Positions 8,866 to 18,215 of a stretch of 64,000 nt of DNA are shown here, one piece after another. Within the stretch, counting starts at the first letter, position 1. Each line of letters begins with the position of its first letter. The translations under genes were made by a program, and so were the position numbers. The notes below the pieces were generated by a model. It did not search any database and was not told where the DNA came from. It saw nothing but the letters and a program-made list of their open reading frames with translations. The DNA is from Myxococcales bacterium (GTDB lineage Bacteria > Myxococcota_A > Polyangia > Polyangiales > Polyangiaceae), in contig JADJCA010000002.1 in the NCBI GenBank assembly GCA_016703425.1, positions 1,054,001 through 1,118,000 on the forward strand, read 5' to 3'.

Positions 8866-9869
8866 TGCAAAACTCTCCGTACCAGAACGCCCCCGTCGCC
8901 TCCGGCGCTGCCCAAGGGCCCGGTCAAGCGAGCCACAAGGAGCGCATCGCCAAGGTCGGCGAACAGTTCCGCACGGTGCTGCAGAACGTGGAGCGCGTGA
9001 TCCTCGGGAAGACGGAGGTCGTCGCGAAGGTCCTCTCGGCCATGTGCGCCGGCGGCCACGTGCTCTTGCTCGACGTGCCGGGCGTGGGAAAGACGATGCT
9101 GGCGCGCTCCGTGGCCGCGTCGATTCATTGCTCCTTCAAGCGCATCCAGTTCACGCCGGACCTCTTGCCGCTCGACATCACCGGCACGAACGTCTTCAAC
9201 CTTCGCAAGAAGGCCTTCGAGTTCGTGCCGGGCCCCGTCTTCGCGAACCTGCTGCTCGCCGACGAGATCAACCGCGCGACGCCGAAGACGCAGGCCGCGC
9301 TTCTCGAGGTCATGGCGGAAGGGCAAGTGACCGTCGACGGGACGACCCACGTCTTGCCGCAGCCGTTCCTCGTCATCGCCACCATGAACCCGCTCGAACA
9401 CGACGGCACGTTCCCGCTGCCGGCGGCGCAGCTCGATCGCTTCTCGGTGCGCCTCACCATGGGCTTCCCGCCGCCCGACGCGGAGATTCGCATGCTCGAC
9501 GTGCACCTCGGCAAGGATGTCGCCATCTCGGGGCTCTCGCCCGTGCTCGGCGCCGACGAGTTCCTCGCCTGGCAGAAGCTCCTGCCGTCGATCTACGTCG
9601 CCGAGGCTATCAAGCGCTACGCCGTGAGCGTCGTCTCGGCCATGCGCGCCGACTCGGGATGCCTCACGCCGCCGAGCCCGCGCGCGACCTTGATGTGGCT
9701 ACGGCTCGCGATGGCCACGGCGATGCTTCAAGGGCGCGACCACGTCTTGCCGGGCGATCTCCAGAGCTGCGCCGTTGACGTCTTCGCGCACCGCATCGTG
9801 GTCTCGGGGCAAAGGAGCGCGGGAGCTTACGTTGATCACGTGGTTCGCCACGTCCCCGTCGAGCGCTGA
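8865..9869 (+). CDS. MoxR-family AAA+ ATPase
   Basis: The 334-residue protein has all MoxR hallmarks: Walker A VPGVGKTM (about 71-78), the family-specific ITGTNVFN segment (about 105), Walker B LLLADEINRA (about 129-138), a sensor-1 segment ATMNPLEHDGTFPLPAAQLD, and a C-terminal lid. MoxR ATPases act as chaperones that assemble or activate partner protein complexes, commonly with DUF58 proteins. The next gene, 3 nt downstream, encodes exactly such a partner. The start is fixed by the TGATG overlap with the upstream stop. Confidence 0.93.
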   Translation: MQNSPYQNAPVASGAAQGPGQASHKERIAKVGEQFRTVLQNVERVILGKTEVVAKVLSAMCAGGHVLLLDVPGVGKTMLARSVAASIHCSFKRIQFTPDLLPLDITGTNVFNLRKKAFEFVPGPVFANLLLADEINRATPKTQAALLEVMAEGQVTVDGTTHVLPQPFLVIATMNPLEHDGTFPLPAAQLDRFSVRLTMGFPPPDAEIRMLDVHLGKDVAISGLSPVLGADEFLAWQKLLPSIYVAEAIKRYAVSVVSAMRADSGCLTPPSPRATLMWLRLAMATAMLQGRDHVLPGDLQSCAVDVFAHRIVVSGQRSAGAYVDHVVRHVPVER

Positions 9870-9872
9870 CGC

Positions 9873-12053
9873 GTGACCGAGCGCACGCCGATGAACGTGA
9901 GGCCCAAGCGCCACAAGCCCACCTCGCCGAAGAGCAAGGAGGTCGCGTGGCTGTTGTGGCTATTTTTTGGCTGGGCCGGCGCCCACCGCATGTACTTGGG
10001 CGGCTTCGCCCTTGGCGCCATCTACGGCATCCTCACGTTCTTCAGCTGCGGTCTGGGCAGCGTCTTGGGGTACCTCGACGGCATCGTCTGTTTGCTCGGC
10101 ACGCCGCGCGATCAACACGGCTTGCCGGTGGTGTGGTCGTGGAAGCGGGGCAAGCTCTTCGTCGATCCGCTCGAGGAGGGCACCTACGAGCCGGCCGAAT
10201 CGGTCGGGCGCCTCTTGTTCCACGGGTGCTTGCTCTTCGTGTTGCCCTACGCCGTCATGAGCGCGGGCCTCACGCTCTTCGAGACGAGCGAGGTCAAAGA
10301 CACGCTGTCGACCTTCACGCTCCTCGCCTGCGTGATCTTGCTCCCGCTCTTCCTCGTGCAAATCGTCTCGGCCTTGCGGAAGGCTTCGGCGCAGGTGGCG
10401 CTCTTGAAGGCCGCGGGCGCGCTCACGCGCCGCACGCGCCTCGACGCCATCGCCCGCTCCGTCGCCATCATCACGCCGCGGGGCGCCCTCGTGCTCGTCA
10501 CGGGCTTGGCGTTTCTCACGCTGTCGCTCGCGTACAAGTGGGCGAGCCTCGGCGTCATCGCCGTGATGGCGCTGACGGCCTTCTACCTCATCACCTCCGC
10601 GACGGCGCTCGTGAGCGGTATCCTCGTGAGGCGCTTCTCCGCGAGCCTCTTGGGCCGGGGCGCGGCCGTGCACCGGCGCTTCGAGCCCGGCGTGGCCCGC
10701 GCCGGCGACGCGGTGCGCGACGTGGTGGATGTGAAGGGCGTGCCGGTGCCCCCGGGCTTCTTCCTCACGATGGAGGGGAAGCTGCCGCCGCGCCTGCGCA
10801 CCGAAGCGCGCCACGTGATCCCGCCGAAGTCGCGCGAGGAGCGGGTCACCATGGGCGTCTATTTGGAGCGCACGCCGCGCGGCACCTACGACGCGCCTGC
10901 GCTGCATGTAACCTACACTGACCTTCTCGGCCTCACGCGCGCCGCCGTCGCGTCGCTCGCCACGGCGCGTCTTCGCGTGTTGCCAGCGCTGAAGCCCGCC
11001 GAGGTCGTCCCGCCGCCCGCGTCGAGCACGGAGGAACCCGACATCCTCACGAGACCGCACCGGTTTCCGACGGAAGATCTGTTCCGCTTTCGCGAATACG
11101 TGGCCGGCGATGACACGCGCCGCATTCAATGGCGCATGTCGATGCGCGCGGGGACGATGATCGTCAAGACGCCCGAGAGCCGCGAGACCTCGGCGCGGCG
11201 GGTCATCGTGGCCCTCGACACCTGGACGTCACCCGACTGGCTCGACCACACGGCCGTCCTCGACGACGCCCTCGATTCCATCGTGGAGGCGTGGCTCGCC
11301 ATCGCGCAGCGGCTCATCGAGCAGGGCGAGAAGGTTACGCTCCTCTGCGTCGTCCGGGCCGAAGACGGCTCGTTCCGTCGCGAGCTCATCGCTTGCTCCA
11401 GCGCGAACCACGCCCAGTGGCTCGACGCCGGCGCGCGCGCCGAGTGGCAGGCCGAGGTGCCCATCGAAGCGGCGCTTGCCTCTGACCTCAGCGGTCAAGA
11501 CAAGACGCCTGGCGTCGCCAAGGAGAGCGCGTCGTTCGACAACGCCATCGTCGTCACCATGCGCCTCGCGCCGCCGATGATCCCGGTCGTTGCGCGCGAG
11601 ACCACCTGGATTGCGTACGATCCCGACGATGCCTTGGGGCCCTTGCCACGGAGCTCTTACGAGACGTGGCTCGACTACGACGACACCGGCCGAGCGGCCA
11701 CGACCGGTGAGCTCGTGCGGCGATTGCTCTTTCTCCCCTACCCCATCGGCGCCGAGGAGAACGGCATCATCGCGCGGATGAATCACCTCGAGCGGCGCCT
11801 CGAAGATCGCGCGCATCGGCTCGCGCTCCGGAGGCTCATCGTGATGTCGGAGCGACGAGCGCTCGACGTGCTCCTCGCGCGGCCCGACGCCGTTTACCGC
11901 TTGGAGGTCAAAGGCGGTCACCAAAAGCTCATTGGCCTGAAGGGCGTCACGAGCTTCGGCGCGGCGGGTGCGGGGGCGGGTGCCGGCGGAGGTCAGCCGC
12001 CGTGGGGCGGTGCCGCGGGCGCGCAACCACAAGCCGGCGGGAGCTTTCGATGA
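9873..12053 (+). CDS. TM2-domain/DUF58 fusion membrane protein
   Basis: The 726-residue protein starts (GTG; ATG 9891 is possible) with a TM2 domain (about residues 22-75: EVAWLLWLFFGWAGAHRMYL, then a Gly-rich second span). More hydrophobic segments follow (about 110-150 and 185-255). The DUF58 core (about 395-470) shows FPTEDLFRFREYVAGDDTRR and IQWRMS. DUF58 proteins pair with MoxR ATPases and are thought to bind or present substrates at the membrane. The TM2 domain fused at the front is less usual. The Gly/Ala-rich C-terminus overlaps the next gene by 4 nt (ATGA). Confidence 0.88.
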   Translation: MTERTPMNVRPKRHKPTSPKSKEVAWLLWLFFGWAGAHRMYLGGFALGAIYGILTFFSCGLGSVLGYLDGIVCLLGTPRDQHGLPVVWSWKRGKLFVDPLEEGTYEPAESVGRLLFHGCLLFVLPYAVMSAGLTLFETSEVKDTLSTFTLLACVILLPLFLVQIVSALRKASAQVALLKAAGALTRRTRLDAIARSVAIITPRGALVLVTGLAFLTLSLAYKWASLGVIAVMALTAFYLITSATALVSGILVRRFSASLLGRGAAVHRRFEPGVARAGDAVRDVVDVKGVPVPPGFFLTMEGKLPPRLRTEARHVIPPKSREERVTMGVYLERTPRGTYDAPALHVTYTDLLGLTRAAVASLATARLRVLPALKPAEVVPPPASSTEEPDILTRPHRFPTEDLFRFREYVAGDDTRRIQWRMSMRAGTMIVKTPESRETSARRVIVALDTWTSPDWLDHTAVLDDALDSIVEAWLAIAQRLIEQGEKVTLLCVVRAEDGSFRRELIACSSANHAQWLDAGARAEWQAEVPIEAALASDLSGQDKTPGVAKESASFDNAIVVTMRLAPPMIPVVARETTWIAYDPDDALGPLPRSSYETWLDYDDTGRAATTGELVRRLLFLPYPIGAEENGIIARMNHLERRLEDRAHRLALRRLIVMSERRALDVLLARPDAVYRLEVKGGHQKLIGLKGVTSFGAAGAGAGAGGGQPPWGGAAGAQPQAGGSFR

Positions 12054-13708
12054 GCTTCAAGAACACGCTTCGGGCCACGTGGCCGGTCCTCGCGTCGTAC
12101 GGCGCGTTCACCGGATGGGGCCTTCTGTGTTTCGTGGCCAGCGTGATGTTGGCCGGCAAGCTGGGCCTCAATCCGGGCGACGTGGCGGCGCTCATCGGCA
12201 TCGTTGGCGCGAGCCTCACGGGTCACATCGTGGGCAACGTCCTTGGGCTGCTCCGCTTGCGCCTCGCCGTGGTCGTCACGCTCTTCGTCGCGCTCATGTT
12301 CGCGGCGACGTTCGCCACGGTGACCCTCGGGCCACTCGGCGCGTACCTCTTCATCGGCTTCGTGGGTCTCTTGGGCGGCTACCTCGGCGTCGCCAGTCGC
12401 CTCGATGTGGTGGCCGCGTGGTTTCCCCTCACGCTCGCCGTGGGCGCGGCCATCTACTGGATGAACACGCAGGGCAAGACGGCGACGTTCTTTCGCGGTC
12501 AGAAGTACGCGCTCTGGGATCCGTTCACGATCGTGTGCCTCGCGGGCGCGGTCTTTCTCATGCTCGTGTTCTTGGCGACGCGAAACGCGCTGGCCTTGGC
12601 CGCGTGGCAAGACACGAGCGGACGCGCCGACCCGGAACGCGGCACGCGCGCGAGCGCCGCGCGACCCGGGCGCGGCAGCATCGTCGTGCTCTTCATCTTC
12701 TCGCTCGTGCTCTTGGGCGTCACGGCAGCGCTCTCGCCGTACCTGTTTCGTTCGCGCCCGGCGGAGAAGGGCGAACAGGGCAAACACAACACCAGGGACG
12801 GCGACAAACAAGGCGACAAGGGAAACAAGGGCAAGGGGAAAGGCTCGAAAGGCAAGGGTCAGCAGGGCCAGGGACAACAAGGGAACGGGCAGCAAGGCCA
12901 GGGGCAACAAGGCAACGGACAGCAAGGCCAGGGACAACAAGGCGACGGGCAGCAAGGCCAGGGACAACAAGGCGACGGGCAGCAGGGCCAGGGACAACAA
13001 GGCGACGGGCAGCAAGGCCAGGGACAACAAGGCGACGGGCAGCAAGGCCAGGGACAACAAGGCGACGGGCAGCAAGGCCAGGGACAACAAGGCGACGGGC
13101 AGCAAGGCCAGGGACAACAAGGCGACGGGCAGCAAGGCCAGGGACAACAAGGCGACGGGCAGCAAGGCCAAGGTCAGGGCGGCGACGACGACAGCGACAA
13201 GCCGAGCGCATCGCAGGCCGGCCAGCAGGCGCAGCAAGCGCTGCTCTCCGGCTTCAACATCATGATGTGGTTCTTGCTGTTCGCGCTCGCGATGCTGATC
13301 CTCGGACTCATCGGCTTCCCGCCGCTTCGAAGGCGCACGCTACTCCGCCACCTCGAGACGCCCGTGTGGCCTGTCGCCCCGACGGAGCGAGTGACCAACC
13401 TCTGGCGACGAGCCATCGAGGCCCTCGCGGAGGCGGAGATCATCGCGGAGAGCGGTGAGACGCCGCAGGACTTCGCGCGACGCGCGACGCGCGAGGTCGA
13501 GGAGCGCTTCAACATCCGAGCCGAGGGGCTCGTCTACGCGGCGACGCTCTTGGAAAAGGTCGACTACGCAGGTCGCGGCCTAGGGCCCGGCGACGAAGAC
13601 GCGATGAGGCGCGCCGTCATGACCTTCGTGAATCAGCTGACGCCGTACGTGCCTTTCGGCAAGAAGGTCGCCGCCGCCTGGGGGCGGGCTCCCGAGGTCG
13701 AGCCGTAG
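12050..13708 (+). CDS. Multi-spanning membrane protein with Q/G repeats and DUF4129-like end
   Basis: The 552-residue product has about seven N-terminal hydrophobic spans. A charged Lys/Gly region follows, then ten repeats of QQGQGQQGDG (about residues 270-373), one more span (IMMWFLLFALAMLILGLIGF), and a C-terminal cytoplasmic helical domain. That last domain, with SGETPQDFARRATREVEERF, resembles DUF4129, which is common in MoxR/transglutaminase operons. No transglutaminase core is present. It is coupled to the DUF58 gene by an ATGA overlap and ends the operon. The repeat may be a flexible, slippage-prone spacer. The overall function is unknown. Confidence 0.82.
   Translation: MSFKNTLRATWPVLASYGAFTGWGLLCFVASVMLAGKLGLNPGDVAALIGIVGASLTGHIVGNVLGLLRLRLAVVVTLFVALMFAATFATVTLGPLGAYLFIGFVGLLGGYLGVASRLDVVAAWFPLTLAVGAAIYWMNTQGKTATFFRGQKYALWDPFTIVCLAGAVFLMLVFLATRNALALAAWQDTSGRADPERGTRASAARPGRGSIVVLFIFSLVLLGVTAALSPYLFRSRPAEKGEQGKHNTRDGDKQGDKGNKGKGKGSKGKGQQGQGQQGNGQQGQGQQGNGQQGQGQQGDGQQGQGQQGDGQQGQGQQGDGQQGQGQQGDGQQGQGQQGDGQQGQGQQGDGQQGQGQQGDGQQGQGQQGDGQQGQGQGGDDDSDKPSASQAGQQAQQALLSGFNIMMWFLLFALAMLILGLIGFPPLRRRTLLRHLETPVWPVAPTERVTNLWRRAIEALAEAEIIAESGETPQDFARRATREVEERFNIRAEGLVYAATLLEKVDYAGRGLGPGDEDAMRRAVMTFVNQLTPYVPFGKKVAAAWGRAPEVEP
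12860..13170 (+). repeat. 30-bp tandem repeat, about 10.4 copies
   Basis: A near-perfect 30-nt unit repeats in frame from 12860, encoding QQGQGQQGDG. The first two copies have Asn (GNG) instead of Asp (GDG), and one internal copy differs by a silent CAG-GGC change. It is a coding minisatellite, expandable in frame. Confidence 0.95.
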
Positions 13709-13720
13709 GGTTGCGCGTCA

Positions 13721-13736
13721 CGAGGCCTTGGCCTCG
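13721..13736. terminator. Perfect hairpin between convergent genes
   Basis: CGAGGCC-TT-GGCCTCG lies between the end of the MoxR operon and the convergent lipoprotein gene. It has no T-run, so it is a terminator candidate by position only. Confidence 0.45.
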
Positions 13737-13757
13737 CGACGAGAGTCGTGGCCGCTC

Positions 13758-14168
13758 TTAGTCAGGCGAGAGGCCTGGCGCGTCGCGCGACGCGTCGGTC
13801 AGTTGCCCCGCGTCGGTAGCGAGCTCTTTTGGACAATAGCCGGAGCCTGGCGAGGTCTTGGTGCAACTCCAGGCACCGTTGACGCACGAGCACTCGTACC
13901 CGTCCCACGGCCCCTGGTGCCCGGCGATGGCGCATGGGTCGACGATCGTTAGACTGCATTTTGCATCCGAGCGACACACGCCGACGGGAAGCGCGTCGGA
14001 CGTGTACGTGGCTGGCCAGATCGAGGCGTCAGATTTCGGGCACGGGCTGGACTGTGCGACGTCCTCGAGCGGGGCGTTGTTGTTGCAGGCCGAAGCCATG
14101 AGGGCGCATCCAAGAACGGTCGCGGCATGCGCTATCCGGCGGGTGCTAGCAGGTTGCTGGTAGGCCAT
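13758..14168 (-). CDS. Small Cys-containing lipoprotein, unknown
   Basis: The 136-residue protein has a signal peptide with lipobox LMASAC (Cys about 28). A short mature part carries about eight further cysteines, mostly in pairs (CRSDAKC, CSCVNGAWSC), suggesting a small disulfide-rich domain. The tail is Asp/Ala-rich. It is divergent from the large lipoprotein gene at 14237. No family recognised. Confidence 0.68.
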   Translation of the reverse strand: MAYQQPASTRRIAHAATVLGCALMASACNNNAPLEDVAQSSPCPKSDASIWPATYTSDALPVGVCRSDAKCSLTIVDPCAIAGHQGPWDGYECSCVNGAWSCTKTSPGSGYCPKELATDAGQLTDASRDAPGLSPD

Positions 14169-14236
14169 GGGGTGTTGGTGGCTTCCACCTAGAGTGAGTA
14201 TTGCACCGCCACAAGAAACACGAGATTGTCTCGATC

Positions 14237-16237
14237 ATGCTCGGATCCTCTGGCCTTCGCCGCGCCTTCTTCTTGCTCGTCGCCGCTGTCGCGCTCCTCG
14301 TTGGTCCCTCGTGCACGACGACCAACGACGCGGCGCGCCCCGTAGTGACCGACGTGACGCCGCGGAGCGCCAAGCGCGGAGACCTCGTCACGTTCCGAGC
14401 CACGGCGACGGGCAACCCGACCGCGTACAGCTACGTCTTCTGGCAGGAAGGTTCCACACCTTGGACCAACGCGGCGACCGCGCGGACCGACGGACCGGCG
14501 CTCGTCACCGTGACGGCGTCGGGCGTCTTCACGGCTCTCGTCACGGCCACCAACGCGGCGGGCACGTCGGATCCCTTCGCCTTTCAAATCTCGATCGAGG
14601 ACGACCCGTGTTTTGGCGTGCTCTTCGCCGACCAAGAGCTCCCTCACGCGACCACCGCAATCCCCTACGACTTCCGATTCCGTCTCGTGAGCCCGACGGG
14701 GTTCGACACATCAACGGCAACCTTTCGCGTGGTCTCGGGCGCGCTCCCCGACGGCATGACGCTCGCCCCCAACGGAAGCCTCACGGGGACCACGCGCGCA
14801 GCGCTCCCTCGCACCTTCACCGTGGCCGCCACGGCCGGGGCGTGCCGTCTCGAACAGGCCTTCACCCTGACGGTGCAAGGCGGCGTCGACTGCTCAGGTT
14901 TTGCGTTCCGCGTCGCCGACAAGGACGTCACCGTCGAGCGCTACGTGCCCTTCGACCTCCACGTCGGCCCCGACGTCGACGGCGGAACCTTGAGCCACAT
15001 CGAGGTGGCCGCGGGACAGCTTCCGCTCGGCGTCCAGACGGTCGATCCCGATCTCGTGACTGGCACCCCCGAAGCGAACGGCGACACCAACGTGACGCTC
15101 CGCGCGCTCCGTGCTGACGGAAAGTGCTCCGCGACGGGCCGCTATCGGTTCATCGTTCGCACGACGACGGGTAGCGATGGTGGAACCGACGCGAGTGTCG
15201 ACGCTTCGGATGCGGGGGTGACGGCCTCCGACGGAGGCATGGACGCTGCGTCCGATGCGACCGTCGCCGTGCCCGATGGCGGCGGCGCCGGTGACGGCGG
15301 CGCGTCCCCGCTCATGACGATGTCGGGGAGCGGCGTCGCGCTCACCGTCGTTGGAAGCACCGTCTACGCAACGGCGAAGGGAGAAGATTCTCTCTGGGCC
15401 GTGTCGACCACAGGGCAGAACCCACACAAGGTCGCGACCTACGGGAGCCCGCCCTCGGGCGTACTCACGCACCTCGGGGGCAACCTGTACACGGTGGCCT
15501 ATTCGCAAGCGACCGGCACCGGCGGCCTCTACAAGGCCGCAGGCTCGGCGACAGGCACCGCCGCTACGCCGCTGGTGAGCGGCAAGCCCTATCCCTTGGG
15601 GGGCACGTCAAACCGCTACGGTGTGACGACCGACGGCACCGATCTCTTCTGGTCGGACGACGGCGACCCGGGTCTTCACCGCACCACGGCCGCTGGCACA
15701 GACTCGTCGTACACCGCCACGGGGGCGAGCATTGCGCACCTCGTGGCAGCCGACGCAACGCACGTCTACTACACCGATTCGAGCTTCGACCACTCGATCC
15801 GCCGCACCAACGTGGGCCTCACCTTCACGCCGAAGATGATCTTGTCGGGGACCAACATGGCGGCGCTCGTGGGGCGTCCTCTGGCGATGACGCTCTACGG
15901 CGGGCTGCTGTACGTCGTGGGAATGAGCAACTCGGTCACGGGCATCGCGCCCGGCGCCGGCGAGGGCGACACGCCCAACGTCACGTATACGTCAGGTTCA
16001 CTCACGACGTTGATCGGCGGTGGCCTACCCAGCTCCATCGCGGTCGACGCGTCGGGTGTCTACGTTGGGGTCGTGCAAGGGCTGAACCCTGGTGCCGGCG
16101 TGTATCGCTTCGCCCTCTCGGGCGTCGCTCCCACGCCGACGCTGGTGGCGCCCGCCGACGGCGTCGCCGCCGTGGCGGTCGACGCCACGCACGTCTACTT
16201 CATCTCCGGCGCCAGCGTTTATCGCGTCGCGAAGTAG
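14237..16237 (+). CDS. Putative Ig-fold and beta-propeller-like surface lipoprotein
   Basis: The 666-residue product has a lipoprotein signal (LLVGPSCTTT, Cys about 27). Residues about 35-115 look like an immunoglobulin/PKD-like domain (VTPRSAKRGDLVTF ... TNAAGTS). Two putative Ig-like domains of the 'LPDGMTLAPNGSLTGT' type follow (about 120-315), then an Asp/Ala/Gly linker. The C-terminal ~300 residues have repeated short blades (THVYYTD, GVYVGVV, THVYFIS) typical of propeller proteins. Binding or adhesion is plausible, but no ligand can be named. I chose ATG 14237; the upstream TTG at 14201 adds a charged extension before the signal peptide. Confidence 0.7.
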   Translation: MLGSSGLRRAFFLLVAAVALLVGPSCTTTNDAARPVVTDVTPRSAKRGDLVTFRATATGNPTAYSYVFWQEGSTPWTNAATARTDGPALVTVTASGVFTALVTATNAAGTSDPFAFQISIEDDPCFGVLFADQELPHATTAIPYDFRFRLVSPTGFDTSTATFRVVSGALPDGMTLAPNGSLTGTTRAALPRTFTVAATAGACRLEQAFTLTVQGGVDCSGFAFRVADKDVTVERYVPFDLHVGPDVDGGTLSHIEVAAGQLPLGVQTVDPDLVTGTPEANGDTNVTLRALRADGKCSATGRYRFIVRTTTGSDGGTDASVDASDAGVTASDGGMDAASDATVAVPDGGGAGDGGASPLMTMSGSGVALTVVGSTVYATAKGEDSLWAVSTTGQNPHKVATYGSPPSGVLTHLGGNLYTVAYSQATGTGGLYKAAGSATGTAATPLVSGKPYPLGGTSNRYGVTTDGTDLFWSDDGDPGLHRTTAAGTDSSYTATGASIAHLVAADATHVYYTDSSFDHSIRRTNVGLTFTPKMILSGTNMAALVGRPLAMTLYGGLLYVVGMSNSVTGIAPGAGEGDTPNVTYTSGSLTTLIGGGLPSSIAVDASGVYVGVVQGLNPGAGVYRFALSGVAPTPTLVAPADGVAAVAVDATHVYFISGASVYRVAK

Positions 16238-16252
16238 GCTAGAGCGGACTCA

Positions 16253-17353
16253 TCACCGGCCTTCCGGCACGGCGACGCGACACGAACTCTGACGCAACGT
16301 CGTAAAGAAGCCGACGCCACCGGATTCCTCGAGCGCATCGGGGATCTCGATGCGACTCCACGGTTCGCCTCGTTCGCGCACGACGAACGGCGCGCCGGCG
16401 CGGAGGATGCCGATACGGCGTCGCTCGTCGCCGGAACCAGCGGCCAAGGGCATGACCCGATCGCAGACCCAGCGCTCGGTCGGTTCGCGGTCGAGCGGCA
16501 GGCGCGGCGGAACGCCCATACCCGGCGGAATCGGATCGTGAGGAAACGGAGCGACGACCTCCTTGAGAACGCGCTCGCGCGGGACCCAACCGACGAGCAC
16601 CGCCCCGGGCGGCGGCAGCTGCAGGAGCACCCGCAGTCGCGGCCCCTTGGTCGCCTTCTCCGACAGGCTCAAGATCGCCGCTGGCTTGGGCAACGTGACG
16701 CTCAAGGTCGAGGCGCCGTCGGCCGTCGGCGCGAACGGCGTCGTGCCCTTCTTGAGCGAACGCATGGTCGTGTCACCGAGATCGAGATCGTCGGCGACCG
16801 ACGGCGGCTTGGTGGGCGAGAGTGACAAGCTGGAGCACGGCACCGTTGCTTCGAGGCGCGGAAGCTCGCCTTCGCGCGGCGGCGCCATGGCGACCCGCGC
16901 TTCATTGTTCCTCACGTGGACGAGCGAGAGAGGCACGTAGTGCCCCGGCGACGCGACGCCGTGAAATTCGATGAGCCGCGTCGTGTAGAGGTTGAGCGTC
17001 GCGGCGTCGACGAGCGCATCGAGCTCGAAGGCCGCGTGGTCGACGTGCAGAAACGCCGCGCCATCGGACGCGAGCTTCACGCGAGCCTGTCCACCGCGGC
17101 CGGCGAGGCGACCGACCACGACGCCGGGCCGCAACCAAAGCGCGACCGATGGCATCGTGCCCTCGCCGGTGGTGCACGAGAAGGCGCTGGGGATATCGAG
17201 TCGTGGGAGCGTGGGCTCTTCTTCGGGAATGTAGCCACCACACGCGATCGGCGTCGGAGGCAGAGACTCGGTGGGCGCTAGCGGCGATGGGGCGGTAGCG
17301 CCGCACGCGAGGAGAAGGGCCGGAAAGAGGACGAGCCCGGCGGGTCGGAGCAT
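16253..17353 (-). CDS. Lipoprotein of unknown function
   Basis: The 366-residue product has a lipoprotein signal peptide (PALLLACGAT, Cys about 17). The mature protein is beta-rich in appearance, with several Val/Leu-alternating stretches and an SH3-like ending (GILRAGAPFVVRERGEPWSRI). It has few cysteines and no recognisable catalytic motif. The gene ends 15 nt from the convergent gene's stop. The SH3-like reading is tentative. Confidence 0.65.
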   Translation of the reverse strand: MLRPAGLVLFPALLLACGATAPSPLAPTESLPPTPIACGGYIPEEEPTLPRLDIPSAFSCTTGEGTMPSVALWLRPGVVVGRLAGRGGQARVKLASDGAAFLHVDHAAFELDALVDAATLNLYTTRLIEFHGVASPGHYVPLSLVHVRNNEARVAMAPPREGELPRLEATVPCSSLSLSPTKPPSVADDLDLGDTTMRSLKKGTTPFAPTADGASTLSVTLPKPAAILSLSEKATKGPRLRVLLQLPPPGAVLVGWVPRERVLKEVVAPFPHDPIPPGMGVPPRLPLDREPTERWVCDRVMPLAAGSGDERRRIGILRAGAPFVVRERGEPWSRIEIPDALEESGGVGFFTTLRQSSCRVAVPEGR

Positions 17354-17420
17354 TGAGGGAGGGTAGCGAAGAACGCACCCCGTCGGCGTAGCGCCCTGCG
17401 ATGGATAGGAGGCCGACCGG

Positions 17421-18134
17421 TCACATCCCCGCGAAGGTGTAGCCCACGTTGACGTTCACGAAGGGCATCAGCTCGTGGCGCTCGTGCTTGTAGGTTGTGC
17501 CATCGGCGCGGCGCAGCGTGCCGTCACCGGAGTACGTCGACGCGACCGTTGGCCAGAAGCGAACGCTCGGCTGCACGAACAAGCCCTTGGCCAGGTAGAT
17601 GTCGTAGAACGCCCCCGGCCCGACCGTGAAGGACGTGTAGCGAAGCGTTTGGTTCGCGTCGGCGCCCGTGATCTCGTAGCGGTGCGCCTTGACCTCCACG
17701 AGCACATGGAGGTTCGGCGTGATCTGAAAGCCGGCGCCGCCACCGGTCGTCCACGCCTGCTCGACCCGGACACCGGCAGCACGCTCCTCCGACGTCAGCG
17801 CGAGGGCCGCGATGCGGTCGAGCTTGAGGGCTTGGCCGTGGGAGTACTCAAGGACGAGTCGCCCGACCTTCACCTGCCCCGCCACATTGCCACCCCCGAA
17901 CACGAGCCACTGCGAAAGGCCCATCATCACGCTAGGGCGCAGCGTGTAGGGCGAGCGGCTCGGCTCGGTGGCGCTACCAATGGGTGCGTCGACCGACTGG
18001 TCCGGCGGCGAGAGCGGCTGAGCCGGGAGCGGCTCGGGCGCGCTCGACGACGGCGCCTGCGGCTCCGCGGCGAATGCGATGGGGTGGATGGAGAGCACGA
18101 GGAGAAACGCAGCGGCGCGGCCAATGGTCTTCAT
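17421..18134 (-). CDS. Outer-membrane beta-barrel family protein
   Basis: The 237-residue protein has a Sec signal peptide (cleavage near AFAAEP, about residue 23), a Pro/Ser/Ala-rich spacer (about 24-60), and then alternating amphipathic strands that end in an aromatic-rich barrel terminus (VNVNVGYTFAGM). This pattern fits an 8-10-strand porin-like or OmpW/OmpA-type barrel, though the usual terminal Phe is replaced. It is divergent from a LysR regulator with an operator-like palindrome between them, so it may be that regulator's target. Ligand unknown. Confidence 0.7.
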   Translation of the reverse strand: MKTIGRAAAFLLVLSIHPIAFAAEPQAPSSSAPEPLPAQPLSPPDQSVDAPIGSATEPSRSPYTLRPSVMMGLSQWLVFGGGNVAGQVKVGRLVLEYSHGQALKLDRIAALALTSEERAAGVRVEQAWTTGGGAGFQITPNLHVLVEVKAHRYEITGADANQTLRYTSFTVGPGAFYDIYLAKGLFVQPSVRFWPTVASTYSGDGTLRRADGTTYKHERHELMPFVNVNVGYTFAGM

Positions 18135-18160
18135 GGCTCCAGGGTGGCGCCGCGAGCTTC

Positions 18161-18182
18161 ATTCCTCCAACGAATGTTCGTT
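18161..18182. promoter_or_regulatory. LysR-type operator candidate
   Basis: ATTC-N7-GAAT (18161-18175) is a T-N11-A motif, the classic LysR recognition pattern. It overlaps a second palindrome, AACGAA-TG-TTCGTT (18169-18182). Both lie in the short divergent region between the barrel gene and the LysR gene. Confidence 0.5.
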
Positions 18183-18215
18183 ATGTTTGTGATTAGCATC
18201 GCTTATTATCGCGGT

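Noticed and set aside
12860..13170. Possible CRISPR array
   Set aside because: The 30-bp units abut with no unique spacers, are in frame and encode a peptide repeat.
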